This document shows positions 8,963 to 18,326 of a stretch of DNA of 64,000 nucleotides, in pieces; positions within the stretch are counted from its first letter, which is position 1; each line of letters opens with the position of its first letter. The stretch lies in the NCBI RefSeq assembly GCF_039621805.1, contig NZ_CP155075.1, positions 744,001 through 808,000 of the forward strand. The letters are read 5' to 3'. The notes under the pieces were generated by a model, which saw only the letters and a list, made by a program, of their open reading frames with translations, did no database searches and was not told the origin of the DNA. Source of the stretch: Paraburkholderia sp. PREW-6R. Lineage in GTDB: Bacteria > Pseudomonadota > Gammaproteobacteria > Burkholderiales > Burkholderiaceae. Made by a program: the position numbers and the translations under genes.

Positions 8963-9952
8963 TCAAACCGTAACGACAATCTTGCCGACCTGTCCGCCCG
9001 CTTCGATAAAGCGGTGGGCAGCGGCAATTTCGTCCAGCGGAAACGTCCGGTCAATCGTTGGACGCAGCGTGCCATCGGCAAGCCCCTCGCTAACGAAGCG
9101 CTTGAGCGCTGCCAGTTGGGCATCGTCGCGGGTACGGGCGGTCAGTGCGAGGCCGCGGACGGTCAGATCGCGGGCGAGGATGTCGAAAGGCGGAATCACG
9201 GTCTGATCGGTGGCGAGCGCGCCGTAGAGCACCAGCGTGCCGCCGTTCGCGGTGGCCCGTGCAAGCTCGGCGAAACCGGGGCCGCCTACGGGATCGAACA
9301 CGAGCTCTGCACCTTTGCCATCGGTCAGGCGCTTGACCTGTTCGACCACGTCCTGCTCACCGGTCACGACGACAGCCGCGGCATCGTGGCGCAACAGTGC
9401 ATCAGATTTGGCGCGGGAGCGGGTCAAGGCAAGCGGACGCGCACCCACGCGGTTGGCGATCTGGATCGCGGCAAGGCCGACGCTACTCGATGCGGCAGAA
9501 ATCAGGACCGTTTGGCCGGCCACGAGACGACCGATCGCGATCAATCCGGCCCACGCGGTCCCGTATGCGGCCCAGGTTGCGGCGGCTTCGACAAAGCTGA
9601 CATGTTCGGGAATGGCGACCAGCGAACGTGCCGGCGCAAGCGATACCTCGCCGTAAAGCGGATACTGCGCGGCGCCATAGGCGGGTACCAGCGCAACCCG
9701 GTCGCCTGCCGCGAAGCCGGTCACGTCGGCGCCGAGCGCCTCGATAACACCGGCGGCTTCAAAGCCGAGACCGCTCGGCAGAGCCGGTTTAACCGGCGCG
9801 CGGCCGGAACGCAGTGTCAATTCCGTGCGGTTCAGGCCGATCGCATGAATGCGCAGGCGCACTTCTCCTGCGCCCGGTTCGCCCGCTGCGACATCTTCCA
9901 TCTGCAGCACATCGGGATTGCCAAACTCGTGAATGCGTATGGAGCGTGCCAT
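8963..9952 (-). CDS. Zinc-free MDR reductase, quinone oxidoreductase type
   Basis: A 329-aa medium-chain dehydrogenase/reductase. Seen: the GroES-like N-terminus with LGFEAAGVIEALG, then the NADP-binding motif VLISAASSSVGLAAIQIA near residues 148-165 and DPVGGPGF near 218. The Cys cluster of the structural zinc is absent, so it is a zinc-independent quinone or enone reductase rather than an alcohol dehydrogenase. It follows the LysR gene (87-bp gap) and precedes an OYE (36-bp gap), which suggests a small electrophile-reduction operon. Confidence 0.9.
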   Translation of the reverse strand: MARSIRIHEFGNPDVLQMEDVAAGEPGAGEVRLRIHAIGLNRTELTLRSGRAPVKPALPSGLGFEAAGVIEALGADVTGFAAGDRVALVPAYGAAQYPLYGEVSLAPARSLVAIPEHVSFVEAAATWAAYGTAWAGLIAIGRLVAGQTVLISAASSSVGLAAIQIANRVGARPLALTRSRAKSDALLRHDAAAVVVTGEQDVVEQVKRLTDGKGAELVFDPVGGPGFAELARATANGGTLVLYGALATDQTVIPPFDILARDLTVRGLALTARTRDDAQLAALKRFVSEGLADGTLRPTIDRTFPLDEIAAAHRFIEAGGQVGKIVVTV

Positions 9953-10039
9953 CTTCGTTTCCCTTCACTTTGGTTGCATCGTGGAGGGAAAGATAACGGC
10001 GTCCTGCGCGCGGCGGTAGCCGCCCGTTTGTGCTAACTC

Positions 10040-10948
10040 TTATGTACGGGATGCATGGATGGCGAGTTCGCGCCTGACGTTGGCGGCGAGGTGCTCGACC
10101 ACTGCGCGCCCCGCGGCGCGGGTTGCCCGGCCCATCGGGAAGTACGCGTGCACCGGAATGTCAGCGGTCTTCCACTCGATCAGCAGCCTGACCAGCGAGC
10201 CGTCGGCGAGTTCGCGGCGGCAGGCCCATTCGCTCGTCGAAGTAATGCCGATCCCCGCCACCGCTGCAGCTACGGCGCCCTCGTTTTCGTCCGCTGAGAA
10301 ATGCGCGTCGAGGTCGAGCACCTTCTTCTCATCTGCCCGCACAAACTTCCACGCCGTCGGGACCACCGACGCCGGCCCGCCGACGATGCGGTGCCGTGTC
10401 AGCTCTTCCGGCGTGACCGGCGAGCCGTTCCGCTCGATATAGTCCGGCGACGCCACGATGACACGCGAAATCTGCGTGATTAACGTGGCTGTTGCACTCG
10501 AGTCCACCAGACGCCCGAGGCGGATGGCGACATCCACGGCGTCCCTGACGAGATCCTGCGGCCGATCGCCCAGCAGCACCTGCAGTCGCAAGTCCGGATG
10601 GCGTTGGAGAAAAGGCGCAAGGCGCGGTATGACTTCGCGGATCGCCACACTGCTTGGCATGCTCATGCGTAACGTGCCGCGCAGTTCGCTTCCTTCGCGC
10701 ACGCTCTGCTCGGCTTCCTCGAGCGCGATAAGGATGGGGTCCAGACGCGACAGGAATTCCGTGCCCGCCTCCGTCAGCATGACCGCGCGGGTCGTACGCG
10801 TGAGCAGACGGGCTCCCAGATCGCCCTCAAGCTCGGCGATGATCCGCGATACCTGCGATTGCGACAGCCCGAACTCGCGCGCCGCGGCCGAGAAACTGCC
10901 AAGCCGCGCCACCCGGGCGTAGAGCTTGAGGGCGAAAATATCCTTCAC
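10040..10948 (-). CDS. LysR family transcriptional regulator
   Basis: A 302-aa regulator starting with GTG at 10948. Seen: the N-terminal winged helix with LGSFSAAAREFGLSQSQVSRIIAELE and the TEAG turn, then an effector-binding domain (RGTLRMSMPSS onward) typical of the CrgA-like subgroup. It is upstream of the MDR-OYE pair on the same strand rather than divergent from it, so it may be co-transcribed or may control other reductase genes of the island. It has no strong Shine-Dalgarno sequence. Confidence 0.88.
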   Translation of the reverse strand: MKDIFALKLYARVARLGSFSAAAREFGLSQSQVSRIIAELEGDLGARLLTRTTRAVMLTEAGTEFLSRLDPILIALEEAEQSVREGSELRGTLRMSMPSSVAIREVIPRLAPFLQRHPDLRLQVLLGDRPQDLVRDAVDVAIRLGRLVDSSATATLITQISRVIVASPDYIERNGSPVTPEELTRHRIVGGPASVVPTAWKFVRADEKKVLDLDAHFSADENEGAVAAAVAGIGITSTSEWACRRELADGSLVRLLIEWKTADIPVHAYFPMGRATRAAGRAVVEHLAANVRRELAIHASRT

Positions 10949-11162
10949 GGTGCCAGATATGAGTTGGGATGGATTAATTCGGTAAGGCTATCTGACCGAT
11001 GCGCGACGCGCAAACAGGAGCACCAGCGAGTCCCCTTCGTCTCGAACGCCCGAGACGCGCCCGGCTTCGTCGTCGCGCCTCTGCGCGATCAACCCTGCAC
11101 ATGGCGCGTCAACGCAGCAAAAACCGGATTGAACAGACGAATCCGACCCTTGCCCCGGACGC

Positions 11163-12098
11163 TCAGGCAGCCCGTTTGCGAGGGTCGCCCCCGAGCAGTT
11201 CGGGTGCAAATTCCGGCGCCAGACATTCCTCGACAAAAGCGGCAAACTGCCTTGCCTTGCTGCTCGCCATGCGGCCCGTCGGATACAGGGCAGACAGCGC
11301 CACCGTTGGAAGCATCCAGTCGTCCATGACCGATACGACCTCGCCAGAGCGAAGCTCCGGAGAGAATGCCCATTCGGAAGCAACGGCGAGGCCGATATGC
11401 GAGAACACGGCAGCCCGCAGTCCCTCTGTCGCCGAGATCGACACGCGGGCGCCGAGCTTCACGGATTGTTCAATCGTGTCCTTGCTGAACGTCCAGCGAT
11501 CGCCGCCGCCCAGGTCACGCGAATAGATGACGGCGCGATGCGCAAGAAGCTCGGACGGTGTAACGGGTTGCCCGTGACGGGCGAAGTAAGCCGGGGTGCC
11601 GAGCACCCGCCGGCGCGCCTCGCCAATGCGGCGTGCCGTCATGTTCGAGTCCGCGAGATCTCCCATGCGCAGCGCGAGATCGATTCCCTCTTCTACCAGA
11701 TCGATATTTCGGTCATCGAGGACAAGTTCCAGGTCGAGCTCGGGATTTTTTTCGAGGAATTCAGGTAACCGCGGCACGATGTGGAGGCGGGCAAAACATA
11801 CGGCCGCTGAGACTCGAAGTTTGCCCGTCAGACCCGCGGCGGTGCCCCGTGCCGCCAGCACGGCTTCGTCTGCCTCTTCGACCGCACGTTTTGCCCGCGC
11901 GTAAAAGCTTTGCCCGGCTTCTGTCGGTGTCAGCGAGCGCGTGGAGCGCATCAGAAGTTTGACGCCCAGCCATTCTTCCAGCTGGGCGACCGCTCTGGAG
12001 ACCGCCGGCTGTCCGACATCGAAGTGACGCGCCGCCGCCGAGAACGAGCCTGTATCGACAACGCGAATGTAGATTTCAATCGCGGCCAGACGGTCCAT
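11163..12098 (-). CDS. LysR family transcriptional regulator
   Basis: A 311-aa CrgA-like LysR protein. Seen: MDRLAAIEIYIRVVDTGSFS followed by the helix-turn-helix with VGQPAVSRAVAQLE, and the TEAG turn; the effector domain has LTGKLRVSAAVCF. It lies directly upstream of the previous LysR gene in the same direction, a tandem of two related regulators. With the peroxiredoxin, OYE and MFS genes next to it, it is a candidate regulator for the GGAAT/ATTCC palindromes of this island. Confidence 0.88.
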   Translation of the reverse strand: MDRLAAIEIYIRVVDTGSFSAAARHFDVGQPAVSRAVAQLEEWLGVKLLMRSTRSLTPTEAGQSFYARAKRAVEEADEAVLAARGTAAGLTGKLRVSAAVCFARLHIVPRLPEFLEKNPELDLELVLDDRNIDLVEEGIDLALRMGDLADSNMTARRIGEARRRVLGTPAYFARHGQPVTPSELLAHRAVIYSRDLGGGDRWTFSKDTIEQSVKLGARVSISATEGLRAAVFSHIGLAVASEWAFSPELRSGEVVSVMDDWMLPTVALSALYPTGRMASSKARQFAAFVEECLAPEFAPELLGGDPRKRAA

Positions 12099-12280
12099 TG
12101 GGCTTCTCCCGTAAAAATGGCGTTTGAGCTTCTACAGTTGCATCCGGCCGCGACGCCTATCCGAGCGGACTCAGTGCTGAGCAAGTCTCCCAAGAGGTTA
12201 CCTGATGCAGACCATACGTGCATGCGCGGTGTCTTTACCGTGCCATTCCCCATGGCGCCCGTCCTGTTCTGCAGATACAT

Positions 12281-12949
12281 TCAAAAATGACGCCCCGAGC
12301 GCCATGTGCCGGAGGACTCCGCACCCGGCCTACCACGGCCGGGACTGCGTGCCCGCAATGCCTTCAACGCCCCGAGCAATGCCTCGCTATCGAGATGATG
12401 GCGGTAGTCAGCATCGATGTGACTTAACACGATGACGCCTTCCTGGTCTATCAGATAGGTCGCGGGGATGGGCACGAGGAAACTGCCCGACTTGCGCGTC
12501 TTCGGCGGGATATACCCCAGCTCCAGATATCTCGGTCTGAGTTCGACGGGGAGTTCGAACACGAGGCCGAACGCACGCGCAACCTTCATGTCCGTGTCGA
12601 CCAGTTCCGGAATCGGCACGGATCCGCCCGGCTGCATAATCTGGCCAGGCGGAGCAATCGCGAACGCCGAGGCCCCCAGTGTCACGATGCTTCTGTAGGT
12701 GACGGCCAGCTCCGCCAGACTTTCCTCGCCAAATGCGCACCACGCGCCGCGCCAGAAGTGGAGTACCAATGGCCCTGCGTCTAGCGCCCGATCCAGCGAA
12801 AACGCGTGGCCGCGGGTGTCGGAAAGTTCGAACGCAGGAACATGCCTGCCTGCGCACAAAGCGTCCGAAACCGCACCCGCGGCCGCCAGCATCGCCGTAC
12901 TAGCCGCCTGATCGATGTCGAACTCCGAGCCGGAAGGAATTGGGCTCAT
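12281..12949 (-). CDS. Peroxiredoxin-like protein (AhpC/TSA family)
   Basis: A 222-aa cytoplasmic thioredoxin-fold protein expected to reduce peroxides. Seen: VPAFELSDTRGHAFSLD, then LVLHFWRGAWCAFGEESLAEL with the probable peroxidatic Cys at residue 71, and PATYLIDQEGVIVLSHIDADYR near the C-terminus. In most relatives the motif reads WCPYC; here the second Cys is missing, so if active it would be a 1-Cys type or use Cys32. The start at 12949 has a GGGAGC ribosome site. The last about 20 residues are Gly/Arg/Ser-rich and look like a non-conserved tail. Confidence 0.85.
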   Translation of the reverse strand: MSPIPSGSEFDIDQAASTAMLAAAGAVSDALCAGRHVPAFELSDTRGHAFSLDRALDAGPLVLHFWRGAWCAFGEESLAELAVTYRSIVTLGASAFAIAPPGQIMQPGGSVPIPELVDTDMKVARAFGLVFELPVELRPRYLELGYIPPKTRKSGSFLVPIPATYLIDQEGVIVLSHIDADYRHHLDSEALLGALKALRARSPGRGRPGAESSGTWRSGRHF

Positions 12950-13032
12950 TGTCAGCTCCCGAATGTCAACTCGCCGCCGCCGTCAAAATCGACATGCCGC
13001 ACTTCATGCGATGTTTTGAAGCGCGCATCCGA

Positions 13033-14172
13033 TCAAACGGCCTCGGCGTCCATCAGATCCTGCGATGAATCGTCCATGACCTGGGCGCTATAGGTGGGGA
13101 AATCCGAATAATTCTTTTCGTTGCCTCCCCAGAAAGCTTCGCGCACATAGGGCGTCAGGGGCAAGTTGCGTTCGAGCCGGAACGGAAGATCCGGATTCGA
13201 CGAGAAGTGACGGCCAAACGCGATGAGGTCGGCATCGCCCTTCTCGACGGTCGCAATCGCACCCTCGCGGTCAAACCCGCCCGCTGCGATGATCGGTCCG
13301 GAAAAATGCGGTCGCAGGTAGGACGCCGCCACGACCGCCTGGTCTGCGTGCAGGGTGTCGTCGCCCTTGATGCGCGGTTCGATAACGTGCAGGTAGGCAA
13401 TCCTGTAGCTGTCGAGCACCTTCGCAACGTAGCTGAACGTGGCCTGCGGGTCGCTGTCCGAGATGCCACCCCACTCTCCCGACGGCGAAATACGCACGCC
13501 GACGCGATCCGCGCCATACACGGAGATCAGCGCTTCGAGCGCTTCGCGCAGAAACCGGACACGCTTCTCGACCGGACCACCATAAGCGTCCGTGCGCTTG
13601 TTCGTACCGTCCTGAATGAACTGGTCAACCAGATACCCGTTGGCAGCATGAAGTTCAACGCCGTCGAAGCCAGCCGCTTTCGCGCGTTGCGCTGCGCGAC
13701 GAAAATCCTCGATGATGCCGGGGATCTCGTCTGCTTCCAACGCCCGATGCGGGGACGCCGGCACAAAGCCATCCTTCGTCAACGCGACTCCTTCGAACGG
13801 AACCTGCGACGGAGCAACTGGCTGGGCCCCGCCCGTCACCTCCACGTGGCTCTGACGTCCACCATGGATCAGTTGTAGAAACGCGTGGCCGCCTTTGGCG
13901 TGAACAGCGTCGGCAATTGCTTTCCAGCCTTCGTGCTGGCCGTCGTGGTAGATGCTGGCGGCGCCGAGGTACGACCGCGCCTGGACTGAAATGCTGGCAG
14001 CTTCGATAACGAGCAGGCCGCCTTTGGAAGCGCGCTGGCCATAAAAGTCCGCCATGATCGGGCTGGGGATGTCACCGGGCTGGATAGTGCGCACGCGGGT
14101 CATCGGTGCGAGAACGACCCGGTGGTTCAGATGAAAAGCGCCGACTTTTGCGGGGCTGAAGAGCTTGGCCAT
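13033..14172 (-). CDS. Old Yellow Enzyme family alkene reductase
   Basis: A 379-aa FMN ene-reductase. I chose the ATG at 14172 (MAKLFSPAKVG) because it follows AAAGGAATATC, a good ribosome site; the frame extends to 14310 without a family-like sequence. Seen: APMTRVRTIQPGD, QLIHGGRQSH, the substrate-binding pair in VELHAANGYLVDQF (His and Asn present), TDAYGGP and AFGRHFSSNPDL. It is closely related to the OYE at 19357-20460, clearly a local paralogue. It reduces activated C=C bonds (enones, nitroalkenes, maleimides) by family knowledge; the natural substrate is unknown. Confidence 0.93.
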   Translation of the reverse strand: MAKLFSPAKVGAFHLNHRVVLAPMTRVRTIQPGDIPSPIMADFYGQRASKGGLLVIEAASISVQARSYLGAASIYHDGQHEGWKAIADAVHAKGGHAFLQLIHGGRQSHVEVTGGAQPVAPSQVPFEGVALTKDGFVPASPHRALEADEIPGIIEDFRRAAQRAKAAGFDGVELHAANGYLVDQFIQDGTNKRTDAYGGPVEKRVRFLREALEALISVYGADRVGVRISPSGEWGGISDSDPQATFSYVAKVLDSYRIAYLHVIEPRIKGDDTLHADQAVVAASYLRPHFSGPIIAAGGFDREGAIATVEKGDADLIAFGRHFSSNPDLPFRLERNLPLTPYVREAFWGGNEKNYSDFPTYSAQVMDDSSQDLMDAEAV

Positions 14173-14276
14173 GATATTCCTTTGATGGTTCTGGAGACTG
14201 CCGGAAAGCTCCGGCACGCGTGCTTCGTTGATGTCCAATGTAGGGGTTAAAGGTGTGCTCAGATAGGTAGCGCCAG

Positions 14277-14292
14277 GGATAGGGATCATTCC
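14277..14292. promoter_or_regulatory. Partial GGAT-CATTCC motif upstream of the OYE gene
   Basis: GGATAGGGATCATTCC lies 105 bp upstream of the OYE start at 14172. It resembles the better palindromes at 16976-16992 and 20550-20574 and the partial copy at 16887-16902, but is one base shorter and imperfect. Regarded as a weak candidate binding site. Confidence 0.25.
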
Positions 14293-14325
14293 AGAACCGA
14301 ATAAGTGCATCGGGCGGCACCTTGC

Positions 14326-15525
14326 TCAAACGCGATGGATACGGGAGGCCGCGGCAACCGGCGACCGATCGCCGCTGTCGATCTTTCCGCTGATCCATGT
14401 CAACGCAAGCGCAAGGAGGACGACTGTCGCGCCGACCCACGGCGTATGCATCAGGCCAAGATGGCTGACCACGATGCCGCCCGTCCACGCCCCGCCAGCG
14501 ACGCCGAGGTTGAACGCCGCGATGTTCATACCCGAAGCAACGTTCACGGCGTGCGGGGCGAAACGTTCAGCCTGCTTCACGACATAAACCTGCAACGCGG
14601 GTACATTGCCGAACGCGACGCCGCCCCATGCGAGAACAACAGCAATGACGAGCACCTTGTCCGTCGCGACAAAACCAAGCAGGAGCAGCACGAACGCGAG
14701 TAATGAAAAAATGAGTTTGAGCGCCGTCACGGGTCCGTGCGTATCCGCGAGCTTTCCCCCGAACATATTTCCCGCTGCGACGGACGCGCCGTAAAGCAGT
14801 AGCACAATTCCAACTACTGACGGGCTGAAGCCTGCTGTCTGTTCGAGAATCGGCGCGAGAAACGTAAATGCAATGAGTGATCCCCCGTAACCGACGATCG
14901 TCATTGCGAAGACAAGTAGCAGTCTGGGCTGCAGGAATAGCTCCGCCTGCTTTCTTATCGACGCCGGCGGCACGCGCTCGACATGGCGAGGCACGAACGT
15001 GAGCGCACTCGCCAGGGCTACGATTCCAAACAGCGAAACGACCAGAAACGTCACCCGCCAACCGAAGTGCTGCCCGACAAACGTTCCCAATGGCACGCCG
15101 GTAACGAACGCCACCGTGAGTCCACTGAACATCGTCGCAATTGCTCTACCTGATTTTTCTTTTGGAACGACGTGTGTCGCAATGATGGAACCGACGGAGA
15201 AGAACACGCCATGAGCAAGACCGCTCAAGACACGGGCGAACACCAGGGTTGCATAACCCGGCGCTCGCCATGCCAGCAGATTCGCCGCTGTGAACAGCGT
15301 CATCAATAACACCAACAGTGTTTTTCGCTCCATGCGGCCCGTGACCGCAGTCAGAATAGGGGCTCCGACGGCCACACCCAGCGCATAAAAGCTCACGAGC
15401 AGCCCGGCCGACGGGAGCGTGATGCCGAGGTCACCTGCGATCGTAGGCAGCAGCCCCACGATGACAAATTCAGTCGTTCCGATAGCGAATGCGCCGATGG
15501 TCAATGCAAGAAGAGCGAGAGGCAT
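14326..15525 (-). CDS. MFS transporter, DHA1 drug-efflux type
   Basis: A 399-aa inner-membrane exporter of the AraJ/YdhP-like group. Start chosen at the ATG 15525 (MPLALLALTIGAF), which begins directly with the first helix and has CTGGAG upstream; the longer frame to 15744 overlaps the neighbouring gene. Seen: GTTEFVIVGLLPTIAGDLG, the typical opening of this subfamily, and VTGRMERKTLL in loop 2-3. Around 12 hydrophobic segments. It lies next to a second, distinct MFS gene in the same direction (40-bp gap), so the two may be co-transcribed. Confidence 0.9.
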   Translation of the reverse strand: MPLALLALTIGAFAIGTTEFVIVGLLPTIAGDLGITLPSAGLLVSFYALGVAVGAPILTAVTGRMERKTLLVLLMTLFTAANLLAWRAPGYATLVFARVLSGLAHGVFFSVGSIIATHVVPKEKSGRAIATMFSGLTVAFVTGVPLGTFVGQHFGWRVTFLVVSLFGIVALASALTFVPRHVERVPPASIRKQAELFLQPRLLLVFAMTIVGYGGSLIAFTFLAPILEQTAGFSPSVVGIVLLLYGASVAAGNMFGGKLADTHGPVTALKLIFSLLAFVLLLLGFVATDKVLVIAVVLAWGGVAFGNVPALQVYVVKQAERFAPHAVNVASGMNIAAFNLGVAGGAWTGGIVVSHLGLMHTPWVGATVVLLALALTWISGKIDSGDRSPVAAASRIHRV

Positions 15526-15565
15526 GATGCGACTCCAGGGAGGCGTGAATGAGCAGGCTGGCTTT

Positions 15566-16786
15566 TCAGGCGGCGATCCGGTGGCCTGGTTTGAAGGCAT
15601 GGCCGCGCGAACGCCATGAGGCAAGGAGGGCGAGGAGCACCAGGGCGAGGAGCACCCACGCCATCGGACCCACACCAGTCGTGTCAAGCAGAATGCCGCC
15701 CAGCAGGCCGCCACCGGCAATAGCCAGATTCCACACGGTGACAATCATCGACTGCGCAGTGTCGGCACCCTCTCCGGCGGAATCCGCTGAAGCGGTCTGC
15801 AATAACGTTGCGGCACCGCCAAAGGTGATTCCCCAGATCGCCACGGCGACATACACAGCGAATGGGGACGTGCCGTCGATACCCAACGCAGCGGCCGCTG
15901 CGGCAAACGCTCCAAGGCTGGTAAGCACGAGGCCCCTTAACCACCGGTCGACGAGCGCACCCGTGATCCAGATCCCGACAATCGCAGACAGTCCAAAAAC
16001 GAGCAGAACGAGATCGACATGCGCGGTCAAATGCGCCAATGTGAGAAACGGCGCGATATAGGTGAAGAGTATGTTGTGCGCCAGCATCCACGCGAGGACG
16101 ACGAACAGAACAGGGCGCACACCGGGCGTCACAAATACTGCGGCAATGCCCGGGCCATCGCCTGCAGCCTGGCCGGGAAGCCGTGGCGCTTTCCAGATCA
16201 CCCACACGACAAGACCAACAGTCCACGCCGACATCACGCCGAACGCGGTACGCCAGTTCAGGAGATCACCTAGCCACGTCCCCGCAGGCACGCCGAGCGC
16301 AAGTGCGACGGGTGTGCCAACCAGCGCGATCGCCATTGCCCTACCTTGCAGGTGAACGGGCGCCATACGCCGCGCATATCCGGGCACCAACCCCCAGGTG
16401 ATTCCAGCCGCTACGCCGGCCATGAACCGTGCGATCAAGGTGAGCCAGAACCATGGGGACAACGCAGTGATGGTATTGAACGCGAAAAAACCAGCAATCG
16501 CCATGAGCAATACCGCGCGGCGCGGCCAGCTGCGCGTTGCCACAGTGACCGGAATGGCTGCTACAACGGACCCGAGCGCATAGACGGTGACGAGCTGACC
16601 CGCCCATGATTCGGGTACGCCAAGACTATGGCTGATTTGCGGTAAAAGGCCCGCGGGCAAGGTCTCCGTGACGATGGCCACGAAACCGGTCATTGCGAGC
16701 GCAAGCAGGCCAGCGATTGGCAATGTTGCCGCTTGCGCGGACTGCCCGTCGCGTGCTTGTGCATTTGAAGAATACTGTGTCGACAT
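15566..16786 (-). CDS. MFS transporter, DHA1 type
   Basis: A 406-aa multidrug or sugar-efflux-type carrier. The ATG at 16786 (MSTQYSSN) is preceded by GAGGAG; the frame runs to 16831. Seen: a hydrophilic N-terminal tail of about 20 residues, TGFVAIVTETLPAGLLPQI in helix 1, VATRSWPRRAVL in loop 2-3, and RFMAGVAAGITWGLVPGYA in helices 4-5. The family opening ETLPAGLLPQIS is shared with arabinose/drug exporters. Divergent from the SDR at 17088 across a 301-bp spacer that carries a GGAAT/ATTCC palindrome. Confidence 0.9.
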   Translation of the reverse strand: MSTQYSSNAQARDGQSAQAATLPIAGLLALAMTGFVAIVTETLPAGLLPQISHSLGVPESWAGQLVTVYALGSVVAAIPVTVATRSWPRRAVLLMAIAGFFAFNTITALSPWFWLTLIARFMAGVAAGITWGLVPGYARRMAPVHLQGRAMAIALVGTPVALALGVPAGTWLGDLLNWRTAFGVMSAWTVGLVVWVIWKAPRLPGQAAGDGPGIAAVFVTPGVRPVLFVVLAWMLAHNILFTYIAPFLTLAHLTAHVDLVLLVFGLSAIVGIWITGALVDRWLRGLVLTSLGAFAAAAAALGIDGTSPFAVYVAVAIWGITFGGAATLLQTASADSAGEGADTAQSMIVTVWNLAIAGGGLLGGILLDTTGVGPMAWVLLALVLLALLASWRSRGHAFKPGHRIAA

Positions 16787-16886
16787 GTTCGACTCCTCGG
16801 GAGCATGAGAGCGCGCTACGGAATGCAACACGCTGCGTCAACGCAAAATCTAGGCGGGCTCAACGGTCTGACATAGGGCCCAAACT

Positions 16887-16902
16887 GGATAAGCCCCATT
16901 CC
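16887..16902. promoter_or_regulatory. Partial GGAT-CATTCC motif
   Basis: GGATAAGCCCCATTCC lies in the spacer between the divergent MFS and SDR genes, 74 bp upstream of the better palindrome at 16976. It is one base shorter than the full motif and may be a second, weaker half of a regulator binding region. Confidence 0.3.
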
Positions 16903-16975
16903 GAGGAAGCGGCAAAGAGATGGAAGATCGCACGCGCTCGGTGGACATCACTGCGCGGCGCGGTCATCCAGTTAC

Positions 16976-16992
16976 GGAATAACGCTCATTCC
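16976..16992. promoter_or_regulatory. GGAAT-N7-ATTCC palindrome shared with the OYE promoter
   Basis: GGAATAACGCTCATTCC. It differs by one base from GGAATAAGGCTCATTCC at 20554-20570, including the spacer. It ends 95 bp before the SDR start at 17088; the sister site ends 93 bp before the OYE start at 20460. Same sequence and same distance suggest one regulator. Apart from the two motifs, the 301-bp spacer shows nothing else I can name. Confidence 0.55.
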
Positions 16993-17087
16993 ATTTTTGA
17001 TGTTTACTGCCAGCCGCCGCAAACATACGCTTGCTGCCTGAGCTTGCCTGCGTGCAGCGGAGTACCGATCACGGCAAAGGGAATCAA

Positions 17088-17846
17088 ATGGACATGTTCA
17101 ACCTGTCGGGCAAGGTAGCGCTCGTGACTGGCGCCACTAAAGGTATGGGACTGGCGATCGCTGAAGCACTCGGTTCCGCCGGCGCGACACTGGTGATATC
17201 CGGGCGGTCCGCCCATACCATTGCAGAGGCTGAAACGCACCTCTCGAAGCTGGGCATTCGCACCCGTGCGCTTTTGATGGACCTGAATGATCAGGCAAGC
17301 GTCGAGTCTTTTGCGCATATGGCGAAAGACGCATTCGGCCGCGTTGATGTTCTCGTTCTCAACGCCGCGGCAAACACGCCGAACGGCCCGATGATCGGGC
17401 GCACGGAAAGCGAGTTCGATGAGGTGATGGCCAACAATGTGAAGCGAAATCTCACGTTGATCAACGCCATCAGCCCAGACATGATCGGCCGGCGCGACGG
17501 GTCAATCATCTTCATGTCGAGCCGCGTGGCCAAACGCGGAACTTCGCAGCTAGGACTCTATGCGCTTGCAAAGGCCGCGATTGATCAATACGTGCGAAAC
17601 CTCGCAATCGAGCTCGGTCCTTTCAACGTCAATGTCAATTCGATTTGCCCTGGGCCGGTGCGAACCGATTTCTCACGCATACTGTGGGAGGCCCCGGGTC
17701 GCGAAGCACAGGTTGCAGCAGCCACGCCAATGAAACGGATAGCCGAACCCACGGACGTGGCAGGACTTGCGCTTCTTCTCGCCTCCTCGGCGGGCCGCTT
17801 CATCCACGGACAAAACATCAGTGTGGACGGCGGACTGACAGCATGA
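17088..17846 (+). CDS. SDR family oxidoreductase
   Basis: A 252-aa classical short-chain dehydrogenase. Start at ATG 17088 (MDMFNLSGKVALVTG) after AAAGGGA; the frame opens at 17031. Seen: TGATKGMGLAIAEAL (cofactor motif TGxxxGxG), NAAANTPNGP in the NNAG position, catalytic Ser in FMSSRVAK, catalytic Tyr-x-x-x-Lys in YALAKAAI, and the C-terminal NISVDGGLTA of the FabG-like classical group. It probably reduces or oxidises a small carbonyl compound with NAD(P)H and stands alone on its strand within the reductase island. Confidence 0.9.
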   Translation: MDMFNLSGKVALVTGATKGMGLAIAEALGSAGATLVISGRSAHTIAEAETHLSKLGIRTRALLMDLNDQASVESFAHMAKDAFGRVDVLVLNAAANTPNGPMIGRTESEFDEVMANNVKRNLTLINAISPDMIGRRDGSIIFMSSRVAKRGTSQLGLYALAKAAIDQYVRNLAIELGPFNVNVNSICPGPVRTDFSRILWEAPGREAQVAAATPMKRIAEPTDVAGLALLLASSAGRFIHGQNISVDGGLTA

Positions 17847-18326
17847 ACAGTCGATGCACCCCGATCGAGGCTTTTACCGATTCCCATCGGCCGGACCCAA
17901 GGTCACCAGTGGCTTTCAGTGACACAAGGGAGAACACCTGATCGGACAGCACCTCCGGTAAGCACCATGAACGTCCCTGGCCGCGACTGTCTTTTTTCAA
18001 TCGGAGCAACGCTGGACGTGTCGTTGTGAAGATGGCGAAAGATGTTATAGCCGGGCTTACCGAATCACTGATGCTTCGAGGAGCCAGTTATCCACCGGCA
18101 TCTTCACGTGCCGACGAGAAACGTCGACAGCGTCGGCATGGTAATGAAACGCTCAAGACGCCCGCCGAGGTGTATTTGCAGCTTTGCGTCGGCCCATGGG
18201 CGGATTCCGGAAGCCGTGCTGACTGCCGCTTCTTTCAGCGCTGGACATAAAGCAGCGCGGCGCGTCGAAACAGGCGTGAAAGCTATCCTGCTCCGACACA
18301 CCATGCGCATGTGGGATGTGAGCGCG
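17847..18326. other. Intergenic region between convergent genes
   Basis: A 480-bp stretch between the ends of the SDR and MDR genes. Short open frames on both strands do not resemble any family I know and lack ribosome sites. I see no strong terminator hairpin and no repeat. Confidence 0.4.
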